Of a stretch of 64,000 nucleotides of DNA, positions 26,856 to 35,856 are shown in pieces. Origin of the DNA: Streptococcus sanguinis SK1 = NCTC 7863 (lineage in GTDB: Bacteria > Bacillota > Bacilli > Lactobacillales > Streptococcaceae); NCBI RefSeq assembly GCF_000194945.1, contig NZ_GL878511.1, forward strand, positions 186,001-250,000, read 5' to 3'. The position numbers were made by a program, and so were the translations under genes. The notes beneath the pieces are model-generated. The model was given only the letters and a program-made list of their open reading frames with translations, was not told the DNA's origin and did not search any database. Within the stretch, counting starts at the first letter, position 1; the number at the start of each line of letters is the position of its first letter.

Positions 26856-27800
26856 ATGAAATACAATAAATATGCCTCTCTAATAAAATGGGTGCTTGTA
26901 GGATGCTGTCTCATTTTATTTGGTACCCGTTCATCAACAAGAATTAAGGATATCAGTGTGGAAACCTTGCGAAAAGAAGGAAAAATTCTTTCTGCAAAAA
27001 TCTCTGACACCTCTTACAGCCAAGCAATACAAATTACTCATATTGATGGACCGGTTGCTGAGTTAAAAGAAGAGCATGACTCAACCTATTTCTACAAAGT
27101 ATCTTATATAGATAAAAATGGTAGGAAAAGCGATATTGGCCTGCGCAATGATTCTTCAACTAGCCGCTTCGTAGATGAACTAGAAAAAGCGAATACTTTA
27201 GGAGGAGAGCCAAAATGGTTGATTGCCTCAGTACACTCAGCTTCAGATATTCCTGATTACGCTAAAATCATGAAATCGTATCTATTTAATGATGAAAATA
27301 ACCAACAACTGAAATACTACATCACTCTCTCTGATGACAAAGAATTCCAAAAAGGTGGAACAACTTCCTTCACTTTCTTCACCTATATTGCTATATTCTG
27401 CATTTTGATCGGGTTCATTCGTTATTACTTAAACCATAAAAGATTGAATGATTTTTTCAAACTCTATCCCGAGTTGAATGAAACGCTGGATCAGATTGAA
27501 AACAATGGTGGTTATGTTGACCCAGATATTCGTGTCTTCTTTTACAAGAATCATCTGGTCAGTTACAAATCTAGCTTTAAAACATGTGACATACATGACG
27601 CGCTAACAATTTATCATCATAGCAATTCATTCATGATTTCTATCTTTCCCATCATCAGAAAAAATGAGATTCGGGTTGTCCTTTCTGATGGCAACGAAGA
27701 GAAACTGCCTCTAAGACATCAAAACGTTTCTAAAACAGATCTTGCTTTAACTCGTTTAAAAAATCAAATCCATGACAAATTTCCAAATATTGAATTATAA
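26856..27800 (+). CDS. Unidentified membrane protein, two predicted helices
   Basis: A 314-residue protein of no family I recognise. It has an N-terminal helix (about 10-25), an outer domain of about 140 residues with alternating polar strands (EGKILSAKISDTSYS.., YFYKVSYIDKNGRKS), a second helix at about 170-188 (FTFFTYIAIFCILIGFI), and a cytosolic C-terminal part of about 120 residues containing RVFFYKNHLVSYKSSFKTCDIHDALTI. The last part resembles the PH-like domain layout of some membrane proteins, but only by impression. It has its own promoter and terminator. It lies between intact recD2 and remnants of tetR and recD2 and is probably acquired DNA. Confidence 0.8.
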   Translation: MKYNKYASLIKWVLVGCCLILFGTRSSTRIKDISVETLRKEGKILSAKISDTSYSQAIQITHIDGPVAELKEEHDSTYFYKVSYIDKNGRKSDIGLRNDSSTSRFVDELEKANTLGGEPKWLIASVHSASDIPDYAKIMKSYLFNDENNQQLKYYITLSDDKEFQKGGTTSFTFFTYIAIFCILIGFIRYYLNHKRLNDFFKLYPELNETLDQIENNGGYVDPDIRVFFYKNHLVSYKSSFKTCDIHDALTIYHHSNSFMISIFPIIRKNEIRVVLSDGNEEKLPLRHQNVSKTDLALTRLKNQIHDKFPNIEL

Positions 27801-27828
27801 AGAGGACAGTTTGCTGTCCTCTTTATAT
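27800..27828 (+). terminator. Terminator after the gene at 26856
   Basis: AAAGAGGACAG pairs with CTGTCCTCTTT around a short loop. The T-run is partly provided by the right arm. Confidence 0.7.
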
Positions 27829-27875
27829 TAACTTTCTACAATTGAAGTTGGAAAATTCGGTGTGCCAATCATCGC

Positions 27876-27995
27876 TTAGCTTCGTTTTAAGTATGTCAAA
27901 GTCTGCTCCATCAGCTCGTCACTAAGAATATCAATGCCAATGGATTCCAGCATAAAGCGGAGAAAGCGGAGACGCTCAGCCTGCTTTTCAAAACT
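27876..27995 (-). pseudogene. C-terminal remnant of a second tetR gene
   Basis: On the minus strand this reads EKQAERLRFLRFMLESIGID and on to ILSDEL..., ending at TAA 27876-27878. It aligns without gaps to the C-terminus of the intact TetR at 28115 (RLPERFHFLQFMMTSVGLDI), about 60 percent identical over 25 residues by hand. It has no N-terminal part: the homology stops near 27995, where a recD2 fragment on the other strand begins. It is therefore the truncated end of a related tetR from another allele. Confidence 0.85.
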
Positions 27996-28000
27996 TTTCT

Positions 28001-28063
28001 CTGAAAATCGACCCCCTAATCGGCCTGACCGAGGAAGATATCCACAGTATATTCAGCACATAA
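28001..28063 (+). pseudogene. Duplicated recD2 3' end
   Basis: In frame this reads LKIDPLIGLTEEDIHSIFST and stop (TAA 28061-28063), matching the RecD2 C-terminus KIDPMIGIREEDIKGIFK. Only about 20 codons remain. They lie right before the bidirectional terminator and the intact tetR, which is the order expected for the original recD2-terminator-tetR locus. Confidence 0.85.
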
Positions 28064-28065
28064 AT

Positions 28066-28117
28066 AAAAAGGCTGGGACAGAATTAAATTTTTTAGTTCT
28101 GTCCCAGCCTTTTTTTA
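28066..28117. terminator. Bidirectional terminator between the recD2 remnant and tetR
   Basis: An 18-bp perfect stem (AAAAAGGCTGGGACAGAA and its complement) closes a loop of about 13 bases and is bounded by A- and T-runs, so it can work on both strands. Confidence 0.9.
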
Positions 28118-28753
28118 TGTCTTATTTTTCTGGCTAAAGAGCTGCAGGAGCTCGTCAGTAAAGATATCCAGACCGACCGAGGTCATCATAAACTGCAGAA
28201 AGTGGAAGCGTTCCGGCAGTCTTTCGGGCTCACTTTCAAAAACGGTCCCATGCATCCAAAAATTCACCAGCAGCAGAAAAACTTCTGCAGCCTGGTCCGG
28301 ACACTGGGTCTGAAGGGAGCCATCTGCCATCCCTTTTTTGATAATGTCACTGACCAGAGGGGCGCCTATCCGCAGATTGTCCCGCATCATGGTCAAAATA
28401 AAACCTGCATCCTTCTCATACTCACCCACAATGCCGTCCGTAGCTCGGGCTGTCTGACTTTCCAGATTAGACTTGAGGATGGTCTGCAGCTGCTCTCTGC
28501 CAGTCAGATTTTCCGTAGCCTTGAGCCACTGCTTCATCTCTTCTTCCATCAGCTCCTGCCGGCTCCTAATCACCGCAAAGACAATCTCATCTTTTGACTT
28601 GAAATGATGATAGATAGCCCCCTTGGAGATGCCCGCCGTCTGAGCAATATCCTGCATACTGGTCTTTTCGGACCCCTTTTGGATAAAGAGCTGGGTTGCT
28701 GTATTTAAAATTTTTTCTCTCATGGCCTGGGATTTGTCTTTTCGCTGCGCCAT
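28115..28753 (-). CDS. TetR family transcriptional regulator
   Basis: A 212-residue regulator with the DNA-binding domain at residues 8-60 (ILNTATQLFIQKGSEKTSMQDIAQTAGISKGAIYHHFKSKDEI). The ligand domain is of the type seen in TetR_C/YcdC-like multidrug regulators. It lies 75 bases after two CPBP-family genes on the same strand, with its own weak -10 (TAGAAT) in the gap. Related inverted repeats stand at the promoters of the CPBP pair and of the 108-residue membrane protein gene, making them candidate targets. The C-terminal 25 residues have a diverged copy at 27876-27995. Confidence 0.9.
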   Translation of the reverse strand: MAQRKDKSQAMREKILNTATQLFIQKGSEKTSMQDIAQTAGISKGAIYHHFKSKDEIVFAVIRSRQELMEEEMKQWLKATENLTGREQLQTILKSNLESQTARATDGIVGEYEKDAGFILTMMRDNLRIGAPLVSDIIKKGMADGSLQTQCPDQAAEVFLLLVNFWMHGTVFESEPERLPERFHFLQFMMTSVGLDIFTDELLQLFSQKNKT

Positions 28754-28828
28754 TCTGTTCCCCTTTGTTTCTAGTATAGCTTTATTCTACCAAAAAAGCC
28801 GGAGAAATACAAAATCATAAAAATATCT

Positions 28829-29536
28829 TTAAGCCTTGTCTTGCTGATCCCTTTGATACCAAAGATAGATACTGTAAGCCGCCATCAAGATATAGCCTAG
28901 GAAAAAGAGGGGATTTTCCGTCCCCTTGCCCAGGAAAATGCCTTCACCAATGGTATTGATGGCCCCGTGGAAAAGAACACAGTAAAGGATGGACTGACTG
29001 ACCTTGTAAAGAGCCGCCAGCCAGAAACGGGCGAGCAGGCAGGCGGCAGTAAAGAAGAGGGGCAGATGCCAGACAGCCCAGATTAACCCAGTTGTTACAG
29101 TTGCTAAGGGAAAGGGCAGGATCTTCTCCAGACTTGGCTGCAGGAAGCCCTGCCAGCCAATCTCTTCATTGCCGCCTGTCAGAAGAGTCGTCATGAGAAA
29201 AAGCAGAGCAATCCTGAGGGGGCTAAAACCAGGCAGGAGCGGACTCCAAAAGACTATGGAAAGGGTATAAAGAATTGTCAAAATCAAGAGATGGACCCAA
29301 GTCCTTTTTCGGGCCGATCCGATAGAAGCCAAGAGCTCCTTGAACGATTTTCCTAAGACCAGTTTGGCTCCAATGGCCGGGCCAAAAACACCAGCGATGG
29401 TTAGGACCTGGGAAATAATAGGAATCCTCAGGAAAGCCGAAGCCAGCCAGGCAGACCAGCTGATACCAAAGGTCCAAAGCAGAAACATTAGAATTTGCTT
29501 AACAGATGAGGAATCTTTATAGTTTCTAGCTTGCAT
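28829..29536 (-). CDS. CPBP family intramembrane protein with altered motif 1
   Basis: A 235-residue protein with about seven helices. CPBP (Abi) motifs are seen: NEEIGWQGFLQPSLE as motif 1, WAVWHLPLFF as motif 2 and FHGAINT as motif 3. The usual EExxxR of motif 1 reads EEIGWQ here, so the arginine is replaced by glutamine while the catalytic glutamates and histidines remain. Family members are membrane metalloproteases acting, for example, on prenylated proteins or in bacteriocin self-immunity. Its start overlaps the end of the paralogous gene upstream by 11 bases. AAGGAGTT supports the ATG at 29534-29536. Confidence 0.85.
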   Translation of the reverse strand: MQARNYKDSSSVKQILMFLLWTFGISWSAWLASAFLRIPIISQVLTIAGVFGPAIGAKLVLGKSFKELLASIGSARKRTWVHLLILTILYTLSIVFWSPLLPGFSPLRIALLFLMTTLLTGGNEEIGWQGFLQPSLEKILPFPLATVTTGLIWAVWHLPLFFTAACLLARFWLAALYKVSQSILYCVLFHGAINTIGEGIFLGKGTENPLFFLGYILMAAYSIYLWYQRDQQDKA

Positions 29537-30320
29537 CTTTCTGAACTCCTTTCCGGTTGCCCTTCCAATACCACCAGCCGACCAGCAGGGCGGTCATGAC
29601 CAGATTAGCAGCCTGGAAGCTGAGATACCTTCCGCCATTTGTAGCACTGCCGACAATCGTCGCCTGAGCAAAGTTAATGCAGCCGTGAAAGACCATGCAG
29701 GCAAAGACAGAGGCCGTCTGCTTGTAGAGAACCGCCTGACAGAAACAGAGCAAGATACCAAAGGAGAGATAGAAGGGCAAAGAAATCTGACTTTGACTCG
29801 TTCCCGGAATCAGCCAGAGGGGCAGATGCCAGGCCACCCAGACCAGAGCCGTGATGACAGTTGCCAGAGGGAAGGAGAATTTTTTCTCCAGAGCCGGCTG
29901 CAGGAGGCCCCGCCAGCCCAGCTCTTCATTCCCGCCCCCAGCAAAGGTGACAAAGGTACAGCCCAGAGGAAACATCAGAATGGCATTGAGCGGCGGTAAT
30001 ACAGGATTGGCGATAAAAAGGGTCAAAACCCGAACCAGACAGAAGACCAGCATGTAAATCCACCAGCCCTTAGCATGAGAAAAGATAAAGTCCAGCATCT
30101 TCTTAGGATGAGAAATTTTGAGGCTGATAAAAGTTCCCAAGGTCGGTCCGAAGCCCCCGATGAAATTGAGAGCAAAGCCCAAAGGATCAGCCCCGCTGGT
30201 CAGCTTCAGGGCGGTTAAAATATACTGAAGCAGCCAGGATCCCCAGGTAATGCCAAAAGTCCAGGCCAGAAAGGGCAGGATATGCCTTGTCTCTGGCTCT
30301 ACATGTGTTTGTGTGTTCAT
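29526..30320 (-). CDS. CPBP family intramembrane metalloprotease
   Basis: A 264-residue membrane protein, paralogous to the next gene. All CPBP motifs are intact: NEELGWRGLLQPALEKKF (EExxxR), WVAWHLPLWL (FxxxH-like) and FHGCINFAQA (HxxxN). It probably acts as a membrane-embedded protease; substrates are unknown. The start at 30318-30320 is taken because AAGGAGTT lies seven bases upstream, leaving the six upstream codons unused. It heads a unit of two CPBP genes and perhaps tetR. TATAAT at 30458-30463 with an inverted repeat just downstream suggests repressor control. Confidence 0.88.
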   Translation of the reverse strand: MNTQTHVEPETRHILPFLAWTFGITWGSWLLQYILTALKLTSGADPLGFALNFIGGFGPTLGTFISLKISHPKKMLDFIFSHAKGWWIYMLVFCLVRVLTLFIANPVLPPLNAILMFPLGCTFVTFAGGGNEELGWRGLLQPALEKKFSFPLATVITALVWVAWHLPLWLIPGTSQSQISLPFYLSFGILLCFCQAVLYKQTASVFACMVFHGCINFAQATIVGSATNGGRYLSFQAANLVMTALLVGWWYWKGNRKGVQKDAS

Positions 30321-30437
30321 ACGATAACTCCTTATCAAATGTAGAATAGTGAAAAGTCATCCGAAAACTGGTCAAAAGCATCCTTTACTTTCAGTCTTTC
30401 AGATGATTGCCTGTTTTGAAACGCAGATTTTTAAAAT

Positions 30438-30463
30438 CCGACCATTCGGTTTGTTTTATTATA
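30438..30463 (-). promoter_or_regulatory. CPBP operon promoter (-10) with inverted-repeat operator
   Basis: TATAAT (30458-30463, minus) is followed 8 bp downstream by CCGA-CCAT-TCGG (30438-30449), an inverted repeat that resembles the one at 30976-30993. The -35 is weak (TTTGGC-like). Confidence 0.6.
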
Positions 30464-30628
30464 AAAAATAAAGACCTGCGCCAAATAGAAAACATAGTCT
30501 TTTAGTCCTTGCCTAAAATAAAAAGCAAAGATAGACTAAATGATGCTAAAAGCTACGCCAGCACCGTCTAGCTGCTTTTAGTTTCTAAGTTGTCCTGACT
30601 CTGATGCTTAAAACAGGTCATCTCTCTG

Positions 30629-30955
30629 CTACTTGCTCCTTTCTTGATTTTGCAATCGCCGGATATGCCAGAGATTGGAGGCAAGACTCAGACCCCCTAC
30701 TGCCATAATACCCAGTCCTCGCCAAGGGCTAAAGACAGAAGTCAGCAAGCCACCAGCAAGGACAGCATATCCAGCTTTGACTCCCCACTTAGAATAGCGT
30801 ATGCCATTCTCACCCTGTGTTATCTTTTCTAGCCACACCTTACGTTTTTCTGCCTGCTGCTGCAAAAACTCTTTCTGACCTTCCCGCTGTCGATCCAGCT
30901 CCTGATTCAACTTGAGGATGTGCTCGCTTGTTTTTTCTACTACAGATTTCTTCAT
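30629..30955 (-). CDS. Small membrane protein, coiled coil plus two helices
   Basis: A 108-residue protein. Residues 1-50 form a charged helical coiled coil (HILKLNQELDRQREGQKEFLQQQAEK). Two short transmembrane helices (about 60-75 and 80-97) follow, joined by SPWRGLG, with a basic tail. No family is recognised. It has its own promoter (TGGACA, 17 bp, TATACT) and, between promoter and gene, an inverted repeat shared with the CPBP promoter, so the three genes may form one small regulon. AAAGGAG precedes the ATG. Confidence 0.7.
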   Translation of the reverse strand: MKKSVVEKTSEHILKLNQELDRQREGQKEFLQQQAEKRKVWLEKITQGENGIRYSKWGVKAGYAVLAGGLLTSVFSPWRGLGIMAVGGLSLASNLWHIRRLQNQERSK

Positions 30956-30975
30956 TTCTGCTCCTTTCTTTTTAA

Positions 30976-31038
30976 AAACCGACCGGACGGTTTTTTATTT
31001 TATAGACACAGTATAACAGACACAGAAAACTTTGTCCA
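30976..31038 (-). promoter_or_regulatory. Promoter and operator of the gene at 30955
   Basis: TGGACA (31033-31038), 17-bp spacer, TATACT (31010-31015) on the minus strand. About 17 bp downstream lies AAACCG-ACCGGA-CGGTTT (30976-30993, plus strand), an inverted repeat with 6-bp arms. It has the same CCGAcC...CGG core as the site at 30438. Confidence 0.65.
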
Positions 31039-31167
31039 GTATTTTTTCAAAAAAGATTATTTTTAGTCAATGAAAATCATCAGACAACTTAGAAGCTCGT
31101 CACAAGCAACTCTCTCATACTAAAAGCTATATCTAAAAAAGCCCGGTAACGAACCAAGCTTTTATCT

Positions 31168-32232
31168 TTATTCAAACCCCGTCACTGTCAGTCCTAGCAG
31201 TCGGATACCTCGTGGTTGTTCTTCCAAGCTATCGTATATCTCATGCGCAGTTCGCTCGATTTGCTCCTTGTCTCGAGTGGCTAGATTCAAACTTTTCCTT
31301 TTAGTCAAGGTGGAGAAATCGGCATAGCGGATTTTCAGAACGATGGTTCGTCCTTTCTTATCATGCTTAGTCAAGCTATTTTCTACCTTCTGCGCCAGCA
31401 AGGTCAGCTCTTTCTTGATATCCTCCTCACTATAGAGCAGTTTGGCATAGGTCCGCTCTTTCCCAATCGACTTACGGATGCGATTGGATTTGACCGGACT
31501 ATTGCTGATGCCACGCGCTTTCCGGTAGAGATCAAAACCAAAGCGGCCAAACTTATCAATTAAAGTCATTTCCGGTATCTTGAGTAGATCTGCACCAGTA
31601 TAAACTCCCATTTCATGCAGTTTTTCAACGCCCTTCTTACCAACTCCATGAAACTTGGCAATGTCCATAGGCGCCAGAAAGGCCTCAGCCTCTTCGGGTA
31701 GAATAACAGTCAGACCATGAGGCTTCTCATAGTCACTGGCAATCTTGGCCAGAAACTTATTATAAGAAACGCCTGCCGAAGCTGTCAGATGGAGTTCATT
31801 CCAGATATCGTGCTGAATCAGCTTGGCTATTTTGACTGCGGATTTAATCTCTAGCTTGTTTTCCGTTACATCCAGATAAGCCTCGTCGATACTCATTGGC
31901 TCAATCAAGTCCGTATAGCGTTTGAAAATCTCTCGGATCTGCAAGCCGACCGCCTGATATTTTTCGTAATTCCCCGAGATAAAAATGCCCTGCGGGCAAC
32001 GCTCATAGGCTTCCTTGGAACTCATAGCCGAATGAACTCCGAACTTTCTGGCCTCATAATTGCAGGTGGAGACGACACCACGACCGCCAGTCAAGCGTGG
32101 GTCGCTGCCGATGATGACCGGATGCCCCTTTAACTTAGGATTATCCCGCTCTTCCACCGAAGCGAAAAAAGCGTCCATATCAATGTGGATAATCTTCCGA
32201 GATGTATCGTTAATCAGTGGAAAAATCAGCAT
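31168..32232 (-). CDS. dinB: DNA polymerase IV (Y family)
   Basis: A 354-residue translesion polymerase. Catalytic motifs are intact: [12 protein letters not shown] near residue 16 and [10 protein letters not shown] near 115. The palm [14 protein letters not shown], the helix-hairpin-helix thumb ([17 protein letters not shown]) and the little-finger domain follow. It copies past DNA lesions with low fidelity. There is no C-terminal beta-clamp pentapeptide that I can identify with certainty. It faces away from pflB, a neighbour arrangement also found in the pneumococcus. The start at 32230-32232 (MLIFPLIND) follows AAGGAGG. Confidence 0.95.
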   Translation of the reverse strand: MLIFPLINDTSRKIIHIDMDAFFASVEERDNPKLKGHPVIIGSDPRLTGGRGVVSTCNYEARKFGVHSAMSSKEAYERCPQGIFISGNYEKYQAVGLQIREIFKRYTDLIEPMSIDEAYLDVTENKLEIKSAVKIAKLIQHDIWNELHLTASAGVSYNKFLAKIASDYEKPHGLTVILPEEAEAFLAPMDIAKFHGVGKKGVEKLHEMGVYTGADLLKIPEMTLIDKFGRFGFDLYRKARGISNSPVKSNRIRKSIGKERTYAKLLYSEEDIKKELTLLAQKVENSLTKHDKKGRTIVLKIRYADFSTLTKRKSLNLATRDKEQIERTAHEIYDSLEEQPRGIRLLGLTVTGFE

Positions 32233-32521
32233 GCCTCCTCCTTTCTCCTACCATAAATTTCAGCTTATGAGCTTTCACAAAGTCGGCCCTTTTTGCTCAA
32301 ATAAATCTGAAACAGTTTTTTGTTCTTGTAAAAAGTATTTTAAAAGTAAGATTCTTTGTCAGTAATTTTTATATGACATTTTAATTACTTTTATTATAAC
32401 TTTTTTACCCATTTTTCCAAAATATTTGAAAAGAGTTGTGTTTTTCAAATCTATAGTACACATCCGCGACTTTTTACTTTCTGTATTATAAAAGAAAGTC
32501 TTTCTTTCTGCCGAAAATGGT

Positions 32522-32550
32522 TTGTGAAACCGATTACCGTATGATATACT
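32522..32550 (+). promoter_or_regulatory. pflB promoter with overlapping cre site
   Basis: TTGTGA (32522-32527), 17-bp spacer, TATACT (32545-32550). TGAAACCGATTACC at 32525-32538 matches the CcpA cre consensus TGWAANCGNTNWCA at 13 of 14 positions and overlaps the -35. TTTGTGAAA also resembles a Rex half-site. The rest of 32233-32600 shows AT-rich DNA with no gene. Confidence 0.7.
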
Positions 32551-32600
32551 TTACTTATAAATGTAACAGTTTATGTTGCTAGAATAAAGAGGAAAATCAA

Positions 32601-34916
32601 ATGGTTGTAAAAACAGTTGTTGAAGCTCAAGATATTTTTGACAAAGCTTGGGAAGGCTTCAAAGGTGAAGACTGGAAAGAGAAAGCAAGTGTTTCTCGCT
32701 TCGTTCAAGCTAACTACACACCTTATGATGGAGATGAAAGCTTCTTGGCAGGTCCTACTGAGCGCTCACTCCACATCAAGAAAATCGTAGAAGAAACAAA
32801 AGCTCACTACGAAGAAACTCGTTTCCCAATGGACACTCGTCCAGCATCTATCGCTGATATCGACGCTGGTTACATTGACAAGGACAACGAACTGATTTAC
32901 GGTATCCAAAATGACGAACTCTTCAAATTGAACTTCATGCCAAAAGGCGGTATCCGCATGGCTGAAACTACTTTGAAAGAAAATGGATACGAACCAGATC
33001 CTGCTGTTCATGAAATCTTTACTAAGTATGTTACAACAGTAAACGACGGTATCTTCCGTGCTTACACTTCTAACATCCGCCGTGCTCGTCACGCCCACAC
33101 TGTAACTGGTCTTCCAGATGCTTACTCACGCGGACGTATCATCGGGGTTTACGCACGTCTTGCTCTTTATGGAGCTGACTACCTCATGGCTGAAAAAGTT
33201 CGCGACTGGAATGGTTTGACTGATATTGACGAAGAAACAATCCGTCTGCGCGAAGAAATCAACCTGCAATACCAAGCACTTGGTGAAGTTGTAAAACTTG
33301 GTGACCTTTACGGAGTTGATGTTCGCCGTCCTGCTTTTGACGTTAAAGAAGCTATCCAATGGACTAACATCGCCTTCATGGCTGTCTGCCGTGTTATCAA
33401 CGGTGCTGCTACTTCTCTTGGACGTGTGCCTATCGTTCTTGACATCTATGCTGAACGTGACTTGGCTCGCGGTACTTACACTGAATCAGAAATCCAAGAA
33501 TTTGTTGATGATTTCGTTATGAAACTTCGTACAGTGAAGTTTGCTCGTACGAAAGCTTACGACCAACTTTACTCTGGTGACCCAACCTTCATCACTACTT
33601 CTATGGCAGGTATGGGTAACGACGGCCGTCACCGTGTTACAAAGATGGACTACCGTTTCCTTAACACACTTGACAACATTGGTAACTCTCCAGAGCCAAA
33701 CTTGACCGTTCTCTGGACTGACAAACTTCCATACTCATTCCGTCGCTACTGTATGCACATGAGCCACAAGCACTCTTCTATCCAATACGAAGGTGTAACA
33801 ACAATGGCTAGAGATGGTTACGGTGAAATGAGCTGTATCTCATGTTGTGTATCTCCACTTGACCCTGAAAATGAAGAACAACGCCACAACATCCAATACT
33901 TCGGTGCTCGTGTAAACGTTCTGAAAGCCCTTCTGACAGGTCTCAATGGCGGTTACGACGATGTTCATAAAGACTACAAAGTATTTGACATCGAGCCTAT
34001 CCGGGACGAAGTTCTTGACTTCGAATCAGTTAAAGCGAACTTTGAAAAATCTCTGGACTGGTTGACCGACACTTACGTAGATGCTTTGAACATCATCCAC
34101 TACATGACTGACAAGTACAACTACGAAGCTGTTCAAATGGCCTTCTTGCCAACTTACCAACGTGCTAACATGGGATTCGGTATCTGTGGATTTGCCAACA
34201 CTGTTGATACCTTGTCTGCTATCAAGTATGCAACTGTTAAGCCAATCCGCGACGAAAACGGCTATATCTACGATTACGAAACAATCGGTGATTACCCACG
34301 TTGGGGTGAAGATGATCCTCGTTCAAACGAACTGGCTGAATGGTTGGTTGAAGCTTACACAACTCGTCTGCGCAGCCACAAACTGTATAAGAATGCAGAA
34401 GCTACTGTGTCTCTTCTGACTATCACATCTAACGTTGCTTACTCTAAACAAACTGGTAACTCACCAGTTCACAAAGGAGTTTACCTCAACGAAGATGGCA
34501 GCGTGAACTTGTCTAAATTGGAATTCTTCTCACCAGGTGCTAACCCATCTAACAAGGCAAAAGGTGGCTGGTTGCAAAACCTTAACTCTCTTGCTAGCTT
34601 GGACTTCAGTTACGCAGCTGACGGTATCTCATTGACAACTCAAGTATCACCTCGTGCGCTTGGTAAGACTCACGACGAACAAGTAGACAACTTAGTTACT
34701 ATCCTGGATGGCTACTTCGAAAACGGTGGTCAGCACGTTAACTTGAACGTTATGGACTTGAAGGATGTTTACGACAAGATTATGTCTGGTGAAGACGTTA
34801 TCGTTCGTATCTCAGGTTACTGTGTAAATACTAAGTACCTCACTCCAGAGCAAAAAACTGAATTGACTCAACGTGTCTTCCACGAAGTGCTCTCTATGGA
34901 CGATGCTTTGAGCTAA
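32601..34916 (+). CDS. pflB: Pyruvate formate-lyase
   Basis: A 771-residue glycyl-radical enzyme converting pyruvate and CoA to acetyl-CoA and formate, central to mixed-acid fermentation. The catalytic Cys pair is seen in [14 protein letters not shown] near residue 415. The radical glycine lies in [19 protein letters not shown] near the C-terminus. The codon use is strongly biased to the codons of highly expressed genes (GTT, GGT, AAC, CGT), unlike most neighbours. The promoter overlaps a cre site, which fits carbon catabolite control. It needs the activating enzyme PflA, which is not in this window. An intrinsic terminator follows. Confidence 0.97.
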   Translation: MVVKTVVEAQDIFDKAWEGFKGEDWKEKASVSRFVQANYTPYDGDESFLAGPTERSLHIKKIVEETKAHYEETRFPMDTRPASIADIDAGYIDKDNELIYGIQNDELFKLNFMPKGGIRMAETTLKENGYEPDPAVHEIFTKYVTTVNDGIFRAYTSNIRRARHAHTVTGLPDAYSRGRIIGVYARLALYGADYLMAEKVRDWNGLTDIDEETIRLREEINLQYQALGEVVKLGDLYGVDVRRPAFDVKEAIQWTNIAFMAVCRVINGAATSLGRVPIVLDIYAERDLARGTYTESEIQEFVDDFVMKLRTVKFARTKAYDQLYSGDPTFITTSMAGMGNDGRHRVTKMDYRFLNTLDNIGNSPEPNLTVLWTDKLPYSFRRYCMHMSHKHSSIQYEGVTTMARDGYGEMSCISCCVSPLDPENEEQRHNIQYFGARVNVLKALLTGLNGGYDDVHKDYKVFDIEPIRDEVLDFESVKANFEKSLDWLTDTYVDALNIIHYMTDKYNYEAVQMAFLPTYQRANMGFGICGFANTVDTLSAIKYATVKPIRDENGYIYDYETIGDYPRWGEDDPRSNELAEWLVEAYTTRLRSHKLYKNAEATVSLLTITSNVAYSKQTGNSPVHKGVYLNEDGSVNLSKLEFFSPGANPSNKAKGGWLQNLNSLASLDFSYAADGISLTTQVSPRALGKTHDEQVDNLVTILDGYFENGGQHVNLNVMDLKDVYDKIMSGEDVIVRISGYCVNTKYLTPEQKTELTQRVFHEVLSMDDALS

Positions 34917-34944
34917 TAAACGACTAAGGACTTACAAACCATTT

Positions 34945-34978
34945 GAAAGAAGATTGGAAATCTCCAATCTTCTTTTTT
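34945..34978 (+). terminator. Terminator after pflB
   Basis: AGAAGATTGG pairs with CCAATCTTCT around a short loop, followed by a T-run. Confidence 0.88.
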
Positions 34979-35075
34979 GTATTTCAGACTTCAAATGGCT
35001 GCTAACTTGATGAAATTTTTAAGAGTCTTTATGGTATAATGGTTCTATTGCTATACTAGGAAAAGGACTGGGGAA

Positions 35076-35852
35076 ATGACAGAGAAAGGTATCAGGGAAG
35101 AAGCCAAAGATTTCAATCTGGCGGTAGATGTCATCATGCTGGCTGGGACACTGCTGCTACAGAGCGGATCCGAGACTTATCGGGTGGAAGACACCATGAT
35201 TCGTATCGCTCATTCGCAAGGGATTATCGACTGCAATGCCTTAGCAATGCCAGTAGCTATTTTCTTTTCGATTGAAAATACAAATGTCTCACGTATGAAG
35301 CGCAATCTCAAGACCAACTACAATATCGAGAAGGTCTGCGATGTCAATCAGGTCTCCCGTCAGTTGGTAACAGGAGAAATCAGCCTTCAGGAGGCTTTTG
35401 ATGAGCTGAATCGCCTCAAAGTCAAGGAACTGCCCTATAACAACAAGCAGCTGATCGCTGCCGCAACGCTCAGTGCTCCCTTCTTCTCCATCATGTTTGG
35501 CGGAAACTTCTACGATGCTTTGGGGGCTGCCATTGCCACCTTCTTTGGCTTTGCTTTCTCTTTGTATGTGGACAAATATATCCGCATTCCTTTTGTGACA
35601 GCTTTTGCCGGAGCCTTTGTCTTTGGACTGCTGGCTCATATCTGGACGCGCTATTCCGGTTTTAACTCCACAGATGATTTGATTATTGCGGGCTCTGTCA
35701 TGCCTTTTGTGCCCGGCATTGCTCTGACCAACTCTGTGCGTGACATCATGACCAACCATATCAACTCTGGGATGAGCAAGCTCTTTGAATCGCTCCTCAT
35801 CACTCTTGCTCTCGGTGCAGGTACCTCTGTCGCCCTCCTTATTATGAAATAA
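35076..35852 (+). CDS. ThrE-type threonine/serine exporter, large subunit (DUF1212)
   Basis: A 258-residue protein. The N-terminal soluble half has LLQSGSETYRVEDTMIRIA and an IFFSIEN strand; the C-terminal half has about five helices with the family signature MPFVPGIALTNSVRDIMTNHINSG. In actinobacterial ThrE this and the next domain form one protein; in Firmicutes they are split in two genes, as here. It should export threonine or serine, using the proton gradient. The second subunit follows after four bases. An extended -10 (TGGTATAAT) lies upstream. Confidence 0.85.
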   Translation: MTEKGIREEAKDFNLAVDVIMLAGTLLLQSGSETYRVEDTMIRIAHSQGIIDCNALAMPVAIFFSIENTNVSRMKRNLKTNYNIEKVCDVNQVSRQLVTGEISLQEAFDELNRLKVKELPYNNKQLIAAATLSAPFFSIMFGGNFYDALGAAIATFFGFAFSLYVDKYIRIPFVTAFAGAFVFGLLAHIWTRYSGFNSTDDLIIAGSVMPFVPGIALTNSVRDIMTNHINSGMSKLFESLLITLALGAGTSVALLIMK

Positions 35853-35856
35853 GCCT

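Noticed and set aside
27934-28137. Plus-strand ORF of 67 codons
   Set aside because: It reads across the tetR remnant and the recD2 remnant in a wrong frame; both remnants explain the sequence.
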